Positions 17,758 to 27,900 of a stretch of DNA of 64,000 nucleotides are shown here, piece by piece. The position numbers were made by a program, and so were the translations under genes. Numbering within the stretch: the first letter of the stretch is position 1; each line of letters starts with the position of its first letter. The DNA is from Flavobacterium hydrophilum. GTDB lineage: Bacteria; Bacteroidota; Bacteroidia; Flavobacteriales; Flavobacteriaceae. The notes beneath the pieces were generated by a model, which was given only the letters and a program-made list of their open reading frames with translations, did not search any database and was not told where the DNA came from. Location of the stretch: contig NZ_QJHL01000001.1 of the NCBI RefSeq assembly GCF_003202405.1, positions 2,232,001-2,296,000 of the forward strand. Reading direction: 5' to 3'.

Positions 17758-20310
17758 TTATTTTTTAATAAATTTCTTCACATATCTTCCTGCGTTGGTT
17801 TGAATATGCAGTATATAAATACCTGATGTCAAATTCCCTACATACAAATCGTTGTAAAACTTTAAAGGGTTACTCACAAGTCTGCCCTGAATATCATATA
17901 TTTTTATATCAGCTGCTGATAAATCAACTTCTGACGTAATATGTAATAGCTGATCAACAGGATTTATTATACTTATCTGATGGCTTAACTGCAGGTCATT
18001 AATACCTAAAGTTGTTTCATAAAACTGCGATTTAGTTATCACTTCCCTTCCCTGAAGAAAACTGGACCATTCGAGTTTGCAGGTAGCAGCACTGGTGCTT
18101 TCAAAATATTCCAGTTTGATGTTGTATTTTTTACCGGCTTCAAGGAAAATTTTACCTCTGTTTTCTCCTGTGTCATCCAGCCATTTATCAATAATTAATT
18201 GGTTGTTGATCCAAAGTCTTCTTCCGTTATTGCTGGTTACATAAAAAGTATATTCACCGCTGTATTTTGGCTGTACCTGACCTGTCCAGCGCACTGTGAA
18301 ACGATCTGCATTTACTACACCTGAAGCAGGAGAAGTGAATCCCCAGTCAAAATTAATTGTCGCATCTACTCTGTTCAATACAGATGTTTCAAAATTCATT
18401 CCGTTGAAATAGTTTCCTGACAAACCAGTTCCCGTACCAATCACCGGATTTACATCCGGCATTAAATCCAGTTTCCAGCGTTGGGCATTGTTATTAAAAT
18501 CTGACCACTGCTGAATATTGGTTCCCGGCTCAGCAAGGTCATCGGCAACATCAAGACATTTATTAGTGCCTTTGTGAGTTAATTTAAAATAACCGTCAGG
18601 CATTAAATCAATTTTCCAGCGCTGGGCATCATTATCAGTATCATCCCATTGGTGTACATTGGCACCGTCATTACTACTATTATTATCCACATCCAAAACC
18701 TGGTTTGTTCCCTTATGTTTCAACTGATAAAACCCGTCACTTTCGAGTGTAATATACCAGCGTTGAGCATTAACATTACCACTGTCTGTCCATTGATGCA
18801 CATTGGCTCCGGGAGTTGTAAGATCCCTGTCTACACTTATAACCTGATTCGTTCCTTTGTGGGTTAATTTGTATAATCCTCCGGAAATTATTGGCACATC
18901 GATTAATTCCAGTTTCCAGCGCTGTCCATCACTTCCGTTGTCTGTGTTTTGTCTTACGTTAGCAAGCGGTGCACTGCTATTTTGATCTACTTCCAGAGAT
19001 TGATTGGTTCCTTTATGTGTTAGTTTAAAATAACCGTCTGTCATCTTTTCAAAGTTCCAATACTGAGAATCATTTCCGGTTGCCGTAGTCCCCTGCTGCA
19101 CATTTGCCTCAGGAAGATTACTGTTACTGTCTACTTCTAAACATTGATTAGTTCCTTTGTGGGTCAGTTTATAAAAGCCATTCGATTCCAGCGTAATCAC
19201 CCAGCGCTGTGAATCGTTACCACTATCCGTATTCTGCTGCACATTCGCACCCGGCTGGCTACTATTATTCGCTACTTCCAAAACCTGGGTCGTTCCTTTG
19301 TGGATTAATTTATAAATAGCTCCCGAAACAATTGGTGCTACAGGCAATGATGAACATGTATTATCCGGCACTCTTGGTTTTACTCCATAATTGGTCATGT
19401 TTACCGGTTCAATTAAATCATTAGCATTAAAATACATATGGTCAATAGCCACTTTTCTGTCTCCGCTAGATGCATTTTCATAACGATGGTACACAATATA
19501 ATATTCGTCGCAATCACCCATTTTTATAACAGAATGATGTCCTGGTCCCTTATCCTGTACATTAGAACTAAGTACAGTCCCTCTGTATGTCCATGGGCCC
19601 ATAGGAGAATTGGACGTTGAATATTGTACATTATAAGAGTCATTACCCCAATATCCATTAGAGTACATCATATAATAAATACCTTTACGCTTAACCAGAT
19701 AAGGTGCTTCCGTATAATTTTGAGGTGTTATATTAACAGACGCAGAAGACAGACTGATCATATCCGGATTTAATTTACGTACCGCCAGTTTGCTTTTGCC
19801 CGATCCTCCGTAATAAATGTATGCCTGACCGTCGTCGTCTGTAAATACCATTGCATCAATGATATCATCTGTAAATGGATCAGTACCGATAAGTGGTGCG
19901 CCCAAATCAGTAAAAGGACCTAATGGAGAATCCCCCACTGCAACTCCAATTTTAACCTCGGCAGTATAATAGAAATAATATTTATTATTTCTGAAAGCAA
20001 CACCGGGAGCCCAGCCATTATTTTCAGCCCAGCTGCATTGGGGACCAATATCAAAAATAACCCCTTCATCTACCCAGTTTGTCAAATCTACCGATGAAAA
20101 AGCATGAAATTGTTTCCCTGCCGATGCTGTCGGATAGATGTAATATTTGTTGTTGAAATAATGAATTTCAGGATCTGCACCAGAAAACAATGGATTACCG
20201 CTCAATTGTGCGTGTACCGGAGCAGCGACACCCATAAACATGAAAAAGACGGCCATTCGTAATCCTGACAGGCTAACCAGATTATAACTTTTTTGTAGAA
20301 TTCGTATCAT
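17758..20310 (-). CDS. Secreted GH43 with six ricin-type repeats, PA14 and T9SS tail
   Basis: The start at 20310 matches the paralogue at 20428-22545; an upstream ATG at 20343 is less likely. The 850-residue protein has a signal peptide to about residue 35, then a GH43 five-bladed propeller (about 38-325). GADPEIHYF supplies the catalytic base Asp46, DDIIDAMVF the pKa-modulating Asp and TEAPYLVKR the acid Glu. Six ricin-type units of about 47 residues (332-622) follow, each with HKGTxQxLxV and QxW, then PA14 (623-767) and a T9SS type A tail ending VKKFIKK. GH43 enzymes cleave furanosyl or xylosyl residues; galactofuranose or arabinofuranose are both possible. It should be secreted or surface-attached. 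Confidence 0.92.
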   Translation of the reverse strand: MIRILQKSYNLVSLSGLRMAVFFMFMGVAAPVHAQLSGNPLFSGADPEIHYFNNKYYIYPTASAGKQFHAFSSVDLTNWVDEGVIFDIGPQCSWAENNGWAPGVAFRNNKYYFYYTAEVKIGVAVGDSPLGPFTDLGAPLIGTDPFTDDIIDAMVFTDDDGQAYIYYGGSGKSKLAVRKLNPDMISLSSASVNITPQNYTEAPYLVKRKGIYYMMYSNGYWGNDSYNVQYSTSNSPMGPWTYRGTVLSSNVQDKGPGHHSVIKMGDCDEYYIVYHRYENASSGDRKVAIDHMYFNANDLIEPVNMTNYGVKPRVPDNTCSSLPVAPIVSGAIYKLIHKGTTQVLEVANNSSQPGANVQQNTDSGNDSQRWVITLESNGFYKLTHKGTNQCLEVDSNSNLPEANVQQGTTATGNDSQYWNFEKMTDGYFKLTHKGTNQSLEVDQNSSAPLANVRQNTDNGSDGQRWKLELIDVPIISGGLYKLTHKGTNQVISVDRDLTTPGANVHQWTDSGNVNAQRWYITLESDGFYQLKHKGTNQVLDVDNNSSNDGANVHQWDDTDNDAQRWKIDLMPDGYFKLTHKGTNKCLDVADDLAEPGTNIQQWSDFNNNAQRWKLDLMPDVNPVIGTGTGLSGNYFNGMNFETSVLNRVDATINFDWGFTSPASGVVNADRFTVRWTGQVQPKYSGEYTFYVTSNNGRRLWINNQLIIDKWLDDTGENRGKIFLEAGKKYNIKLEYFESTSAATCKLEWSSFLQGREVITKSQFYETTLGINDLQLSHQISIINPVDQLLHITSEVDLSAADIKIYDIQGRLVSNPLKFYNDLYVGNLTSGIYILHIQTNAGRYVKKFIKK
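18450..19330 (-). repeat. Six tandem ricin-type coding repeats (about 141 bp period)
   Basis: Within the GH43 gene, units carrying the coding pattern for HKGTNQ and QRW recur about every 141 bases, enough for two beta-trefoils of three units each. Copies are similar but not identical at DNA level. Confidence 0.85.
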
Positions 20311-20324
20311 AAATTTTAATTTTA

Positions 20325-20388
20325 AAACATCCCTAAAAAGCAATTTCTTTATAATTTGAACTTTTAAAGGGCATTTTTAGAGATGTTT
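20325..20388. repeat. Intercistronic inverted repeat between the two GH43 genes
   Basis: AAACATCCCTAAAAA (20325-20339) and TTTTTAGAGATGTTT (20374-20388) are reverse complements with one mismatch. The position directly upstream of the next cistron suggests an mRNA structure. Confidence 0.65.
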
Positions 20389-20427
20389 ACATTAACTTAA
20401 TTGTTATTTTTAAAACATGTTTTCACA

Positions 20428-22545
20428 TTATTTCTTAATAAATTGTTTCGTAATTTTTGTGCCCTCTTTTTCAAAAACAGCAAAATAAATTCCCTTTGCT
20501 AAACCCGAAACATCTAAACTGTTATCCTTTGCTTTTTGCTCCATAACAAGACTTCCTGTTTGAGAAAAAACACGAATCTGGATCCCTTTCATATCTATAT
20601 TAAAGAAAAGTGTGTTTTTTACCGGATTTGGATATATGTTTATAGCTTCCGCTCCGGCTTCATCCTGGGATTCTAGTTGTGATTTCGCTATTTTTGAAGT
20701 ATTTGTCGGTTTTATTAAATCCAGTTTCCAGCGCTGGGCATCGTTATTATTATCTGTATATTGATGTACATTTGTTCCCGGTTCAGCCAGATTGTTTACG
20801 ACATCCAAACATTGATTGGTGTTTTTGTGGGTAAGTTTAAAATAGCCATCGGACATCAATTCTATTTTCCAGCGCTGTGCATTGGTACCAAGATCTGTCC
20901 ATTGCTGCACATTTGCTCCAGCCACACTGCTATTGTTATCCACATCTAACACCTGATTTGTTCCTCTGTGCGTTAATTTGTAAAAGCCATCAGCTTCCTT
21001 TGTAATTACCCAGCGCTGTGCATCCGTTTCATTAGGATTATGCTGCTGTACATTTGCCCCTTGCTGTGTACTGCCTCCACTCACATCAAGTCTTTGATTA
21101 GTTCCTTTATGAGTTAGTCGGTACACCCCTCCAGAAACAATTGGAACTTCAATAAGATCAAATCTCCATCGCTGAGCATCATTATTTGTATTAGGATTAT
21201 CATTCCATTGCTGTACATTGGCACCCGACTGACTGCTGTTATTATCCACATCTAAAACCTGAGTTGTTCCTTTGTGAGTGAGTTTTCCATAACCATCAGA
21301 CATCATTTCAATTTTCCAGCGTTGTGCATCGGTACCAAGATCTGTCCATTGCTGCACATTGGCTCCGGCCACACTGCTATTATTATCAACATCCAAAACC
21401 TGAGTAGTTCCTTTATGCGTTAATTTATAATAACCATCTGCCTCAAGTGTAACAATCCAGCGCTGTGCATCGTTTCCATTGTCTGTACTTTGCTGAACAT
21501 TTGCTCCAGACTGACTTCCATTATTTAAAACATCCAGGCATTGATTCGTTCCTTTGTGGGTTAATTTGTAAATACCTCCCGAAACGATACTTTGCGTAGG
21601 ACATGACAAATCCGGTACTCTGGGGGCAACTCCATAATTGGTCATATTTACCGTTTCAATCAAATCGGCTGAGTTGAAATACATTCTGTCAATAGCAATT
21701 TTCCTGTCACCTGATGTACCGTTTTCATACCTGTGGTAAATGATATAATATTCATCACAATTACCCATTTTCAATACGCCATGATGTCCCGGACCTTTGT
21801 CTTCTATGTTAGAACTTAATATTTTACCTCTGTATGTCCACGGTCCCATAGGCGAATTAGAAGTTGAATATTGTACATTATAAGTATCATTAAACCAGGA
21901 TCCATTGGAGTACGTCATATAATAAATTCCTTTTCTTTTTATCATATAAGGAGCTTCGGTATAATTTTGAGGCGTTATATTTGTAGGTCCGGTCGCCAAA
22001 CTAATCATATCAGCATTTAACTTACGAACCACCATTTTGCTTTTACCTGATCCTCCATAATAAATGTAAGCTTGTCCGTCATCATCAATGAAAACATTGG
22101 CATCAATAATATCGTCTGTGTAAGGATCTGTTCCGATAAGCGGCGCACCTATATCTGTAAAGGGACCAATTGGGGTATTACCTACGGCGCAACCAATTTT
22201 GGTCTCGGCAGTATAATAGAAATAGTATTTATTATTGCGAAAAACCACTGCCGGAGCCCAGCCGTTATTTTGTGACCAGGGGCTATCCGGATAAAGATCG
22301 AAAATAAGACCTTCATCAACCCAATTGGTCAAATCATTTGAGGAATACGCATGAAACTGAGTACCGTAAATAGCAGTAGTATAGATATAGTATTTGTTGT
22401 TAAAGTAATGAATTTCCGGGTCAGCCCCGGTAAATAATGGGTTTCCGCTGAGCTGTGCCTGTACAGGAACTGCAAAACATATAAACATTAAAAATGCTGC
22501 GAAACGCAATCTGAATTTAGCAATCTGATTATATATTTGTATCAT
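20428..22545 (-). CDS. Secreted GH43 with six ricin-type repeats and T9SS tail
   Basis: This 705-residue paralogue of the neighbouring GH43 has the same order without PA14. The signal peptide ends near residue 30 (AVPVQAQ) and the GH43 domain covers about 34-315, with GADPEIHYF (Asp42), DDIIDANVF and TEAPYMIKR as catalytic motifs. Six ricin-type units lie at about 320-610, and a T9SS type A tail starts at INIYPNPVKNTLFF (about 635) and ends TKQFIKK. The high similarity of the GH43 domains points to tandem gene duplication. The substrate is probably the same class of furanosyl side chain. It follows the GH76 gene with only an 18-base gap, so it is co-transcribed. Confidence 0.93.
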   Translation of the reverse strand: MIQIYNQIAKFRLRFAAFLMFICFAVPVQAQLSGNPLFTGADPEIHYFNNKYYIYTTAIYGTQFHAYSSNDLTNWVDEGLIFDLYPDSPWSQNNGWAPAVVFRNNKYYFYYTAETKIGCAVGNTPIGPFTDIGAPLIGTDPYTDDIIDANVFIDDDGQAYIYYGGSGKSKMVVRKLNADMISLATGPTNITPQNYTEAPYMIKRKGIYYMTYSNGSWFNDTYNVQYSTSNSPMGPWTYRGKILSSNIEDKGPGHHGVLKMGNCDEYYIIYHRYENGTSGDRKIAIDRMYFNSADLIETVNMTNYGVAPRVPDLSCPTQSIVSGGIYKLTHKGTNQCLDVLNNGSQSGANVQQSTDNGNDAQRWIVTLEADGYYKLTHKGTTQVLDVDNNSSVAGANVQQWTDLGTDAQRWKIEMMSDGYGKLTHKGTTQVLDVDNNSSQSGANVQQWNDNPNTNNDAQRWRFDLIEVPIVSGGVYRLTHKGTNQRLDVSGGSTQQGANVQQHNPNETDAQRWVITKEADGFYKLTHRGTNQVLDVDNNSSVAGANVQQWTDLGTNAQRWKIELMSDGYFKLTHKNTNQCLDVVNNLAEPGTNVHQYTDNNNDAQRWKLDLIKPTNTSKIAKSQLESQDEAGAEAINIYPNPVKNTLFFNIDMKGIQIRVFSQTGSLVMEQKAKDNSLDVSGLAKGIYFAVFEKEGTKITKQFIKK
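20715..21590 (-). repeat. Six tandem ricin-type coding repeats with near-identical copies
   Basis: Units of about 141 bases recur. The segments around 20870-20960 and 21312-21402 are nearly identical at DNA level, both containing GGTACCAAGATCTGTCCATT, which points to recent duplication or gene conversion inside the gene. Confidence 0.85.
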
Positions 22546-22563
22546 AATTTCTACTGTTTGATT

Positions 22564-24885
22564 TTATTTTTTAATAAATCGTTTTGTAATTTTTGCTCCA
22601 TCTTTTTCAAAAACTATAAAATAAGTTCCTGCAGCCAAACCTGAGACATTTACATTATCGGACTGGATTTTTTGTTCAGAAACTGAGTTTCCTGTTAAAG
22701 AAAAAATACGTACCTGAGTTCCTGAGACTTCGCCGGTAAAAAACAATGTACTTTCAACCGGATTCGGATATACATTTATAGCTGTTGCTGCGGTTTCGGT
22801 TTCTGTTGTCAATTCTGTTTTTGCAAATTTTGCTGTACCTGCAGGAATCAATTTCCAGTGTCCGCTCGCCTGATTTGCATTTTCCCATTGTTGTACATTT
22901 CCACCGCTTACCGTACTAAAACCAGCTACTTCGACTAACTTTCCGCTATGTTTAGCTACCAGTTTGTAATAGCCATCACCTGTTGATACGGCTATAAATT
23001 GCTGGTTCGCTGCACCAACATAAGTCCATTGATGCACATTCGCTCCATTCTCTACACTTACTCCTGCAACATCTACTGCTTTGCCACTGTTAATCCCCTG
23101 GATTTGATAAGCTCCGTCGCCAGCATCAATTAATTTGAATTTTTGATTATTGGCTCCTGTATAATTTCCTTGTGCAATATTTCCCCCGTCTGCAGTACTT
23201 AGTCCCCAGACATCCATATATAAACCACTATGGCGATTTTGTAAATAGTAGGTTATATTTCCTAAATTAGGAGTTCCGTTTGGACGAATACGCAAAGAGG
23301 TTGTTCTGTCATTCCAATCACCGGCCCAATCAGTAGTGGCTGTAAAATCTTTTGAAGCTCCGGTAAAATTATCACCATCATAAACTGTTACTTTGTATCC
23401 TTCTGTGATTTTTAAAGAGGTAATGTCATTATCCAGGATTCCTTTTGCACGAAGTTGTGCGAGCGTATAATCTCCTACATTAAGACCTGCAGTGTATCCT
23501 GAATAGGTTATATCCTGATACACATTCACTAAAGAAGTGTTTGTATCTACTATTTTTAAGGACGAAATTCTGTCATTCCAGTCTGCAAGCCATGCTGAAT
23601 TTGCAGTAAATACTTTGGAAGCACCACCAAAATTATCGTTTTCATAAACCGTTACCACATAACCGGCAGGAACTGTTAAAGATGTGATATCATTATCAGA
23701 AATACCTCTTGCCTGAAGTTGTGCCAAAGTATAATTTCCTGTCGAAAGCTGTGAATAAAAACCTCCGTAATTAATATTCTGATAAGCGTGAACCTTATTC
23801 AAACTCGCAACAGATTCAAACAAATGAAGACCTGCAGACTGAGTAGACAAATCAATCGTTCCGGTTGGTACTGAATCCCAATAGGAATTGATTAAATAAT
23901 TGGTTTTATTCACAGCTTTAGCCCACACATAATTGCTGGTGTAATTGATAACACCCAAATACCTGTCTTTTTGAGCCTGTGTTAAATTTCCCATACGGAC
24001 AAATTCTATAAACCACTTGGCAAAAATTCCTTTGAATAAACCTCCGTCTCCCTGTCCATTTTCATTCAGGAAAAATACACCTCCGTTATAATTTCTGTAA
24101 TTCATCATAAACTCACATGCCTTGATGCCATCATCTATATAGGATTGTGTACCTGTAACAAGATTAAGTTCTAAACAAGCAGCGATGAACATACCTGAGT
24201 TATATGAGAACTGCCAGTCAGGATCCAAATTGGTTGGACTGTCCCATATTCCTCCCTGCGCATTAAAAACATTTGCTTTCATCCAGGTATGAATGTCTTT
24301 TGCCATTTGCAGGTTGCTGTTATCGCCTTCCAATTGATACAATTTCACAGCAATAACAATAGCAGGACCATTGGCAATTGAGTTTTTACAAGGAGTATTA
24401 CACCCTTTTTTCCATGACATAGCACCATTTGTATATCCGGTTTTAATCTCTGTCCACATTTGATGTACGGCATCTAAAAACTCCGGATCTTTGGTTGCAT
24501 TGTAGCAGTTGAAACTCGCCAGACAAAGCCATTCCAAATCATCATAGAAATCATTGTGATAGGTTCCCGCACCATACGAATTGTATTTTCTGATTCCTGC
24601 AATGATGCTTTTCATTCGGTCTTTATAAACAGAATTACGAGTTCTTTGATAAGCATCTGCTAATGTTTCCAGCGTATGTGCCTGTATCCAGTATCCGTAA
24701 CCATAAGGATCATTGTCTGAAGCGCTGTTATGTTTATAATAACTTTTATCAGCAGACATAAAAATAGTGTTAGTTCCGTTCTGTAGATTTTCTGCCCGTT
24801 GATCAGCTGTTTGTGAAAATAAATTTGAAACGCATAACAAAAAGAACAGCATGCAAACGCCTCCGGCTTTAAATAGATTCTTCAT
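22564..24885 (-). CDS. Secreted GH76 with beta/gamma-crystallin and ricin-type modules
   Basis: The 773-residue protein has a signal peptide (to about residue 25) and a GH76 domain (about 30-365). The catalytic Asp pair is visible in NDFYDDLEWLCLA (Asp115-Asp116). GH76 enzymes are endo-alpha-1,6-mannanases or related transglycosidases. Two crystallin-type Greek-key pairs (365-538) follow, seen as VTVYENDNFGGASKVFTA and VTVYDGDNFTGASKDFTA, each with W(N)DRxxSL. A ricin-type trefoil covers 545-675 and a T9SS type A tail starts at INVYPNPVESTLFF. The protein should be secreted or surface-bound. Its paralogue is at 29163-31487, with a GH31 gene between them. Confidence 0.93.
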   Translation of the reverse strand: MKNLFKAGGVCMLFFLLCVSNLFSQTADQRAENLQNGTNTIFMSADKSYYKHNSASDNDPYGYGYWIQAHTLETLADAYQRTRNSVYKDRMKSIIAGIRKYNSYGAGTYHNDFYDDLEWLCLASFNCYNATKDPEFLDAVHQMWTEIKTGYTNGAMSWKKGCNTPCKNSIANGPAIVIAVKLYQLEGDNSNLQMAKDIHTWMKANVFNAQGGIWDSPTNLDPDWQFSYNSGMFIAACLELNLVTGTQSYIDDGIKACEFMMNYRNYNGGVFFLNENGQGDGGLFKGIFAKWFIEFVRMGNLTQAQKDRYLGVINYTSNYVWAKAVNKTNYLINSYWDSVPTGTIDLSTQSAGLHLFESVASLNKVHAYQNINYGGFYSQLSTGNYTLAQLQARGISDNDITSLTVPAGYVVTVYENDNFGGASKVFTANSAWLADWNDRISSLKIVDTNTSLVNVYQDITYSGYTAGLNVGDYTLAQLRAKGILDNDITSLKITEGYKVTVYDGDNFTGASKDFTATTDWAGDWNDRTTSLRIRPNGTPNLGNITYYLQNRHSGLYMDVWGLSTADGGNIAQGNYTGANNQKFKLIDAGDGAYQIQGINSGKAVDVAGVSVENGANVHQWTYVGAANQQFIAVSTGDGYYKLVAKHSGKLVEVAGFSTVSGGNVQQWENANQASGHWKLIPAGTAKFAKTELTTETETAATAINVYPNPVESTLFFTGEVSGTQVRIFSLTGNSVSEQKIQSDNVNVSGLAAGTYFIVFEKDGAKITKRFIKK

Positions 24886-24933
24886 AATTTACTTCTTTAA
24901 GATTAATAACTAAACAATAAATGATGTAAAATA

Positions 24934-24978
24934 AAAAGCCTTAACCAAATCAATTTCAGTAGATTCAGTCAGGCTTTT
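24934..24978. repeat. Intercistronic inverted repeat between GH31 and GH76 genes
   Basis: AAAAGCCT (24934-24941) pairs with AGGCTTTT (24971-24978). The stem is short and GC-poor; it may be a weak terminator or a stability element. Confidence 0.5.
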
Positions 24979-24982
24979 ATGC

Positions 24983-27900
24983 TTATTTCTTTATGAATTT
25001 TCTGGAAATTTTAGTCCCATTTTTATTCGTAGTAATAAAATACAGCCCGGCATTTAGTTTAGAAACATCGATGCTGTTGTTACTCTCTACTTTTTGTTTT
25101 AAAACCAGACTGCCTGTTGGAGAAAGAATACTCACATTTACCCCAGCCATATCTGTACTAAAGAAAAGTGTATTCCCAACCGGATTCGGATAAATAAAAC
25201 TTTCTTCCTTAGTAAAATCAGGCTGGCCAAGGTTTGCCGAAATGTTTTTAATACTTACTTTATTAGTTGTCAAATTAACCGTTACCTTATATGTTCCTGT
25301 TCCTCCTGCAGGTACTTTCCACATATTATCAGGTGCTGTACATCCGGCTGCTTTAGTAAATGCAGTTCCGGACAGCGTTTGGTCTGCCACAGTTGCGTAC
25401 AACCATGTATCATCACAGCTGCCAGTGCCAGAATGAAATTTAAACTTTCCGTCAGTACTGCCATTTGCAGCAGCTAATGTTCCTGTCCATGTAAAAACAT
25501 CTAAGTCATTTGCAGATTGCTCCATCAATAAGCCTTTCGTATCATTACCTGCAGAAGTTGCATCACCCACAATTGATAAGGACTCCAGTGCTATTTTTTG
25601 GATACTTATTTTTTTAGTTTCAACATCAACAGTTATTTTATAAGTCCCAGTTTCTCCAGTTTTTACCTGCCATTTATTATCTGCAGCACAGCCGTCTACT
25701 ATTATTAGATTATTATCAGATATTGACTGATTATCTATAACTGAATTCAACCAGAGATCATCACAGAAATTATTTAAACCGGAATGAAACTTAAAATTTC
25801 CAGCTGATAATTTTCCTGTCCATGTAAAAACATTCAAATTATCATTGGATTGCTGCATTGCAAGTCCTTTTGGATCCCAGCCTATTGATGTAGCATCTCC
25901 AACAATCGCCATGGTAGTAATTGTTTTCTTTATATTAATTGTCTTAGCAACAACATCAATAATTATAGTATAAGTACCCGTCTGTCCATCACGGACTTTC
26001 CATTTTTTATCATTATTACAGCCGTTTTCTACTTTATATGTAGTTCCGGATAAAGCCTGATCTGCGTCTGTGGCCATCAGCCAAACATCATCGCAAAAAT
26101 TATTAGGACCGGAATGAAACTTGAATGCTCCCTCTGTTGTACCATTGCTTGCCGTTAATTTTCCTGTCCATTTGAAAATATTTGGCTGTTCCAGATTATG
26201 CTCCATTGGAAGTCCTTTTGGATTCCATCCTATTGAAGTGGCATCTCCAACAATAGCTAAAGAGGCAAAATCATTCAATTTTTCGACTTTGACTACTCTT
26301 GTACTAACATTAACCGTTATTTTATAGGTGCCATTTTCGCCCGCTTTTACTTTCCATTTGTTATCCGGGTATGAACAGCCATTCGCAATAACCATTGATG
26401 TAGTAGACAAAGACTGATCTGCTGCGTTTGCGTAAATCCATACATCATCGCATTGTCCGCCGGTTCCGTAGTGGAATTTAAATTTCCCTTCCGTTTTACT
26501 ATTATCCGCTCTGGTAATACTTGATGATAAATGACCTGTCCAAGTGAAAACATTCAAATCTTCAACCGATTGGTTCATTGGTAATCCCATCAAATCAAAA
26601 TTCATAAGATCTGTAGCATCTCCTACAATTGCTAGTGAATTAATTGCCGGTGTTTTTTGAACCACATAGTTTAATGTCGCTTCGTCAAATGTTACGCTAT
26701 AAATACCATCAGCATTTATAGTAAATGAAATAGTATTACTGCTGTCATTGGTTTGTATCGCTTTTCCGGATATTCCTGTTGCTCCTCCCCATTCTAATCC
26801 GTTTGGATTTTTACTCTGAATAAATTTTAAGGTATAGGTCTGACCCGATTTTAAGTTTAATGCATCCAACTTCCATTTCTTTTCTCCAACATTTATCATT
26901 GGAGTTAGATTTGTATTAAAGCTACCTTTAAGAAACATCGTATTTACCATGCTTAAATCAAGGTTCTGATTAGTATCCGGGATGATTGGTATATAACGAA
27001 CCGTATTTGAAGACCAGGCTGAATATACAATTCCATTATCCGTTACATATCCTATTCTGCTGACACGATTTATGTTTTTACTTCCTCCTATCTGATTGAT
27101 AACAACCTTTAATGAGTCGGCGTTGTGTTTTGTTACATTAATTCCGTGAACTGCGTAATCATTTGATTTATATCCAAATCCATCTCCATCATCATGATAG
27201 ATTTCGCCGGCAGCAGTTCCGTCCTGTAATGGATTGATCAGGTACGTAATATTGTCGCTTTTGTAATCTGATGTACTTTGAACAACATCGGTAATTGGAA
27301 TTACTGAGCCTGGCCTTACGTACAAATGAGCCTGGTATTTATCATCTTCCGTAGTTTCAAGTTTAACTTTATTCCAGTTTCCTTTAGGTAAACTCGGATT
27401 TACAGCCCATCTTGGAACTACCAGTAAATCTTTTCCTAACAGGAAAGCCTGCTGTTCAGTTCGTAAACTCAGATCCGTATTATCAGCAAAGAAAACAGGT
27501 CTCATCAAAGGCATTCCGGTTTCTGAAGCTTCTCTTAACAAGGTATACATATACGGAAGAAGACGGTATCTGCGATTAACAGCTGTACGCGAAACATTTT
27601 CAATCTGCGATCCAAAAACCCATGGCTCCTGATTAACAGAGTTGTTTGCAGCATGATTTCTTGAAAATGGATAATAAGCGCCTAAAGCCATCCAATGTCC
27701 TAATAAATCTGGCGTACAATCGTTGTTAAAGCCACCAATATCAGCACCTGAAATTGGCTGACCTGAAAGACCTAATGTGATTGACATTGGGACCGACAGT
27801 TTTAAATGCGCCCAAGAAGAAGAATTATCTCCCGTCCAGGTAGCTGCATATCTTTGGCCTCCCAAAAAGTTGGAACGAGACAAAACAAACGGACGCTTAT

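Noticed and set aside
18450-21590. Regular 141-bp repeats that might be taken for a CRISPR-like or satellite array
   Set aside because: They are in frame, code for ricin-type lectin units inside GH43 genes, and the period is far too long for CRISPR.
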